DNA of 49,876 nt from an uncultured Flavobacteriales bacterium. GTDB lineage: Bacteria; Bacteroidota; Bacteroidia; Flavobacteriales_D; Sanyastnellaceae. Under the pieces are notes generated by a model. It saw only the letters and a list, made by a program, of their open reading frames with translations. It was not told the origin of the DNA and did no database searches. The translations under genes were made by a program, and so were the position numbers. The stretch covers positions 1 through 49,876 of the forward strand of contig CASICO010000044.1 in NCBI GenBank assembly GCA_949373165.1, given 5' to 3'. Positions 46,865-49,876 of the stretch are shown in pieces (positions within the stretch are counted from its first letter, which is position 1; every line of letters starts with the position of its first letter).

Positions 46865-48094
46865 TCAATCGACCAACTTGTAGCGCATTTCGGACGTTCC
46901 GTCTGTGAATAGCACCACGCGAAGACCCGGAGCTCCTTCCAAACAAGGACGACCCAATACGTCAAATTCTGCCTTGACCTCTCTCTTCGATGCTGGGTCG
47001 TCTGCGGTTTCCCCTATGGCAGTCAGCGTCGGCTGCATGACAATTTTTCCAGGGGCAATTCCCGTACTCACAGAGGCCAAAACAGCACCGTCGACATTCA
47101 ATACATCCACTTGCCCTGCGGTTACAAAATCGGTGCCTCCAAGCAACACGAAATCGGGGGAAACGCACATGGAATAAGCCGACAACCCATTTCCTGGCCA
47201 AGGGCCTGCTGAAGTGAGATTTTCCGGATTCACCAAGCGAAAATCCCCCTCACCATACACTTGAAACACGATGTTGTTGCCCAACTTCCCTGCTGCTCCG
47301 CAGCCTGCTGTGGTTTCGGCAACCACCGATGTCAAGGCCACATTTTGAGAATCTACCCTGCTCAATGAAGTGGCCTCGTATTGTCTCGCATTCACGGAGA
47401 CCACCGCGCCATCTGTGGCAAAAAGGTGGACCGGATTGAGCCCCTCTGGACCCAGATCTACCTCGCTGTATTCACCAGTCAAGAGGTCTATCCGGCCAAT
47501 CAAACCCACTTCCTCTCCCCAAGCGAATGCATTGTTGATGCCGACATACAACATGTCGTCCAAAATGCACAGCGCTTCAGAAGCGAACAGGGGGCCCTCC
47601 CCTTCGGCAGCTTGCCAGCCGGCCTGCCAGGTCAAGTCCATTCGATCCAAGGCCACCACATATTGATCAAAGGCCACTGAACCAAATGTCTCAGGGTCAT
47701 AGTCACCGCGGGTAACCAGCAATTGTCCTTCGGACAAAAGAAGCTGTCTTGCACCCTCCAGAGGTTGCTGCGCCAGAATCAAACCCGACTCTGCATCCAT
47801 TCGGTACACTGTGTCCTCTCCGGCTACAAACAGGGTCTCTCCAGACTCGTCCAACACCATATCCGCTGCAAAAGAATGACCCTCAAAGACATGAATGGTT
47901 TCAAAATTGGGCGCGGCAGAACCCGCATCAAAAAATCCGACACGTGGCGCTTCCAAAACTTCACCAGAATAAAAATCCTGAGCTCCTTCGCACAAAACAA
48001 ACGCCCGGGTCTGGGCATGGATTGGGCCCGACCCCACGAAAATGGTGACGATGGCCAAGAAAGAGAGGAACTGAGAGATTTGAAGTTGGTTCAT
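46865..48094 (-). CDS. Secreted beta-propeller-like protein
   Basis: 409 residues with signal peptide (FLSFLAIVTIFVGSGPIHAQT). The body has repeated strand patterns of the type seen in YncE/surface-layer beta-propellers (DMVLDESGETLFVAGEDTVYRMD, LLLSEGQLLVTRGDYD, ALCILDDMLYVGINN, VHLFATDGAVVSVN, NNIVFQVYGEGDFRLVN). Its last 35 residues (EFDVLGRPCLEGAPGLRVVLFTDGTS, split, then RYKLVD) resemble the end of T9SS sorting domains (x-x-D-x-L-G-R ... DG) but lack the full length. Envelope or extracellular location; ligand unknown. Convergent with the small unknown gene. Confidence 0.75.
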   Translation of the reverse strand: MNQLQISQFLSFLAIVTIFVGSGPIHAQTRAFVLCEGAQDFYSGEVLEAPRVGFFDAGSAAPNFETIHVFEGHSFAADMVLDESGETLFVAGEDTVYRMDAESGLILAQQPLEGARQLLLSEGQLLVTRGDYDPETFGSVAFDQYVVALDRMDLTWQAGWQAAEGEGPLFASEALCILDDMLYVGINNAFAWGEEVGLIGRIDLLTGEYSEVDLGPEGLNPVHLFATDGAVVSVNARQYEATSLSRVDSQNVALTSVVAETTAGCGAAGKLGNNIVFQVYGEGDFRLVNPENLTSAGPWPGNGLSAYSMCVSPDFVLLGGTDFVTAGQVDVLNVDGAVLASVSTGIAPGKIVMQPTLTAIGETADDPASKREVKAEFDVLGRPCLEGAPGLRVVLFTDGTSEMRYKLVD

Positions 48095-48305
48095 GTGCTT
48101 GAATTCGGACCAAATTTAATTTGAACCAAGGCAAAAACAACCCCAAGGGTCACCAAAGGTCAAATTTGGGAATGCCCCCCATTGTCAGGACTCCACCTGC
48201 AATCTGACTGCCCCTCCCCACGACTTCGAAGGGTGGTCATAATGAGGCTGATTCTCGTCCAGTTTCGGTCAAGAGTTCCGGGCACATCAAGGGCCCTTCT
48301 CCCCC

Positions 48306-48349
48306 AACCCAAAAGGGGTGCCTCCAGATGGAGACACCCCCCTTGGGTT
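48306..48349 (-). terminator. Hairpin after the DDGSC-protein gene
   Basis: Long imperfect stem (AACCCAAAAGGGGTGCCTCC / GGAGACACCCCCCTTGGGTT, arms of 20) with AGAT loop, 22 bases beyond the stop at 48371 on the minus strand. No T run follows, so termination is likely but not proven. Confidence 0.55.
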
Positions 48350-48370
48350 CAACACGTTGTTCGGTTCAGG

Positions 48371-48865
48371 TTATTCCGCTCCACATTCGGAGTTGAAGAG
48401 GAGAAGCAAGTCCAATAGGTCTTGAATGCCCACACTTCCGTTGAAGTCAAAGTCCCAACAAATTGGCGCGACACATGTGCCGTCATCCAAACTGGCCAGA
48501 GGCTGGTAATTCTGTGCTGATGGATCGGTACATCCTGTCCAGTAGCACGACCCATCATCTATGGTCGCCCCTGGGTCGAAGTTGGGTGCTGAAGGATATA
48601 TGCAACCTTCCTCTCCGCAATCGACACCAGGCATGGCACAAGGCTCTACATTCAATTCAGCTGGACTCAGTGCGCTGAAAGTTCCGCATCCGCCCCCATC
48701 TGTATTGTAGAACACCAACAAATCTGTAATCTCCAAGGCACCAATGCTGCCGTCGCCGTTTGAATCAGGGCAAGGTGGCGCATCGGAACAGTTGCCTGCG
48801 TCCACGGTCGCATACGTGGTGTAGTTGCGGTAAAAATCCACGGTGCACACCCAGAGTAAAGACAA
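48371..48865 (-). CDS. Second DDGSC mosaic protein, C-terminal part with two EF-hand-like loops
   Basis: C-terminal frame of the gene that starts beyond the right edge. It contains TVDFYRNYTTYATVDAGNC, then an EF-hand-like loop DSNGDGSIGALE followed by ITDLLVFYN, three DDGSC-type Cys repeats (GCIYPSAPNFDPGATIDDGSC, GCTDPSAQNYQPLASLDDGTC) and a second loop DFDFNGSVGIQD followed by LLDLLLLFN, ending in Glu 10 residues later. The two Ca loops resemble dockerin halves. No T9SS sorting domain is seen. It joins the next frame near 48850, where GGGTGTGCACC should read GGGTGCACC. Confidence 0.8.
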   Translation of the reverse strand: MSLLWVCTVDFYRNYTTYATVDAGNCSDAPPCPDSNGDGSIGALEITDLLVFYNTDGGGCGTFSALSPAELNVEPCAMPGVDCGEEGCIYPSAPNFDPGATIDDGSCYWTGCTDPSAQNYQPLASLDDGTCVAPICWDFDFNGSVGIQDLLDLLLLFNSECGAE

Positions 48866-49876
48866 GAACCATCGTCACCCAATGCAGCCGGATTATAATT
48901 CATAGCCGTGGGGTATGTGCATCCCGGAACCGCGCCACAAGAGCCATCATCATAAACCGCTGTCTCATCATAGTTGCTCGCTTCAGGGTTGGTACAACCA
49001 CAGATGGAAACCGAACTCGAAGCCATTCCCTCAGAAGAGAAACTGACCGTAGGACGGATGTCGGAATTGGAGTCTCCCCCGAGGAACATCTGGAAGTTGA
49101 TCACACCGTTGATTTCACCATCGGTGGTCAATTGAGCCACGAGAACATCAAGGTCATCTCCTGCAATGCCGTTGGTGGCATCGTTGGTCACAAACCAAGC
49201 CCCTCCTGTGGCATCATCGATGTCGATTCCACCTCCGCTAGAGAAGGCCGCCAACCAGTTCTGACCTGGACTACTTACCCCTTGTACTTCGGCTTGACCC
49301 AGCGCTGAATTTGGTGTCTGATCAATGCCCACGGTCACCCAACTGTCGTAAACCAAGGATGGAATTACACCGTAAAGCAGGGTGTTGATGGATGACCCAT
49401 AATTGGAACCCACCGGCTCCTGGTGCCAAGACGTACTCGTGTTCAAGTTGAGCGGCAATTGGCCGTTTCCGAACACACTGGACAATTTGTCGTCGGGCGA
49501 CGCCGTCGTGACAAAAAGGCGGTAAGTGGTCTTGCCATCAAGGTCTCCCCCTGAGTGCTGCATCACACGGACCAACTTGGCACCGTATCCAGTGCTGTCG
49601 CTGTCGAAGTACAACGTGTCAGGTCCGGAAATGATTTCGGGGTCGTAGCAAGAGCAATACTCGCAACTGCCGTCGTCTTCGGTCACGACTGTGCTGTAGT
49701 TGCATGCCGTCACATCGGTACAACCGCCCAATTCATCTTCGTCACAAACCCCATCACCGTCTGCATCATGGAGGCATTCACCGAAGCAGTCCACCAGCTC
49801 CGACCCGTAGATGTCAGAAGCATAGATGCAACTGCCGTCATCGGTATTGTAACCGCCGCTGAAGTTGCACGCGTCT
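48667..49876 (-). CDS. Second DDGSC mosaic protein, upstream part (continues beyond right edge)
   Basis: Frame open to the right edge of the window, so the N-terminus is missing. It begins with a DDGSC repeat, DADGDGVCDEDELGGC and a CNYSTVVTEDDGSC repeat, and continues with about 190 residues (49640-49020) paralogous to the module in the first giant protein (about 4868-4320): shared TTY, LVYDSWVTVGID, PGQNW, VAQLTTDG and a trailing SVS-type strand. After it come CTNPEASNYDETAVYDDGSC and a further repeat, then the frame changes to 48371-48865. Signal peptide not visible. Function unknown; extracellular placement inferred from composition. Confidence 0.8.
   Translation of the reverse strand, partial: DACNFSGGYNTDDGSCIYASDIYGSELVDCFGECLHDADGDGVCDEDELGGCTDVTACNYSTVVTEDDGSCEYCSCYDPEIISGPDTLYFDSDSTGYGAKLVRVMQHSGGDLDGKTTYRLFVTTASPDDKLSSVFGNGQLPLNLNTSTSWHQEPVGSNYGSSINTLLYGVIPSLVYDSWVTVGIDQTPNSALGQAEVQGVSSPGQNWLAAFSSGGGIDIDDATGGAWFVTNDATNGIAGDDLDVLVAQLTTDGEINGVINFQMFLGGDSNSDIRPTVSFSSEGMASSSVSICGCTNPEASNYDETAVYDDGSCGAVPGCTYPTAMNYNPAALGDDGSCLYSGCAPWIFTATTPRMRPWTQATVPMRHLALIQTATAALVPWRLQICWCSTIQMGADAELSAH

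Noticed and set aside
1..49876. Mobile elements, prophage genes, toxin-antitoxin or restriction systems, tRNA and rRNA genes
   Set aside because: Looked for but no transposase, integrase, phage structural protein, nuclease/antitoxin pair or cloverleaf was recognised.

Overview
The window looks like chromosomal DNA of a free-living, probably marine member of the Bacteroidota, most likely Flavobacteriales. Supporting evidence: large secreted proteins built from Cys/Asp-rich 'DDGSC' repeats; type IX secretion (T9SS) sorting domains of the A kind (33.3-34.8 kb) and the B / gliding-motility kind (41.1-44.6 kb); a DUF4835/PorD-like protein; two TonB-dependent receptors with carboxypeptidase-D-like N-terminal domains; a serine-palmitoyltransferase-type enzyme; and a fused OlsF-type acyltransferase. 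No rRNA, tRNA, CRISPR array, transposase or phage gene was recognised. Coding density is very high and no gap exceeds about 300 bases.

Layout. 1-6.1 kb (minus): a giant mosaic secreted protein that runs off the left edge and is broken into many frames. 6.2-10.15 kb (minus): an spt-truA-ABC exporter operon, also frame-broken. 10.2-15.3 kb (plus): intact housekeeping block bamD-rpoZ-coaBC-porD-like-recN. 15.3-20.1 kb (minus): an Lhr-type helicase followed by an overlapping TonB receptor. 20.2-24.7 kb (plus): TPR protein, histidine kinase, response regulator and SpoIIE-type phosphatase, a compact signalling unit. 24.7-26.6 kb (minus): Gfo/Idh/MocA oxidoreductase and a metal-receptor-like binding protein. 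26.8-33.1 kb (plus): dnaK with a clear terminator, an RND/MMPL transporter, a glycosylasparaginase-type hydrolase and a UbiA prenyltransferase. 33.3-38.2 kb (plus): a T9SS cargo protein and a large TonB receptor. 38.3-41.1 kb: divergent OlsF-like acyltransferase and glycerophosphodiesterase. 41.1-44.6 kb (minus): T9SS type B protein with Ig-like repeats. 44.7-48.1 kb: asnB, a small unknown protein and a secreted beta-propeller-like protein. 48.4 kb to the right edge (minus): a second DDGSC mosaic protein that shares a long module with the first.

Two themes join the genes. One is the envelope: outer-membrane assembly (bamD), T9SS function and cargo, TonB uptake, and phosphate-free or sphingoid lipids (spt, olsF-like, GDPD). 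The other is signalling and stress (kinase/regulator/phosphatase unit, dnaK). The most striking technical feature is a set of frame breaks, nearly all explained by one extra base in a homopolymer and densest at 2.9-9.3 kb. Because they hit housekeeping genes as well as surface proteins, I read most of them as sequencing or assembly error, so the genes are annotated as single damaged units. I did not find a clear, wholly new system. The best candidates for a second look are the kinase/regulator/SpoIIE unit, the OlsF/GDPD divergent pair, the 30-bp-spaced TGTCAG boxes before dnaK, and the shared module of the two giant proteins.
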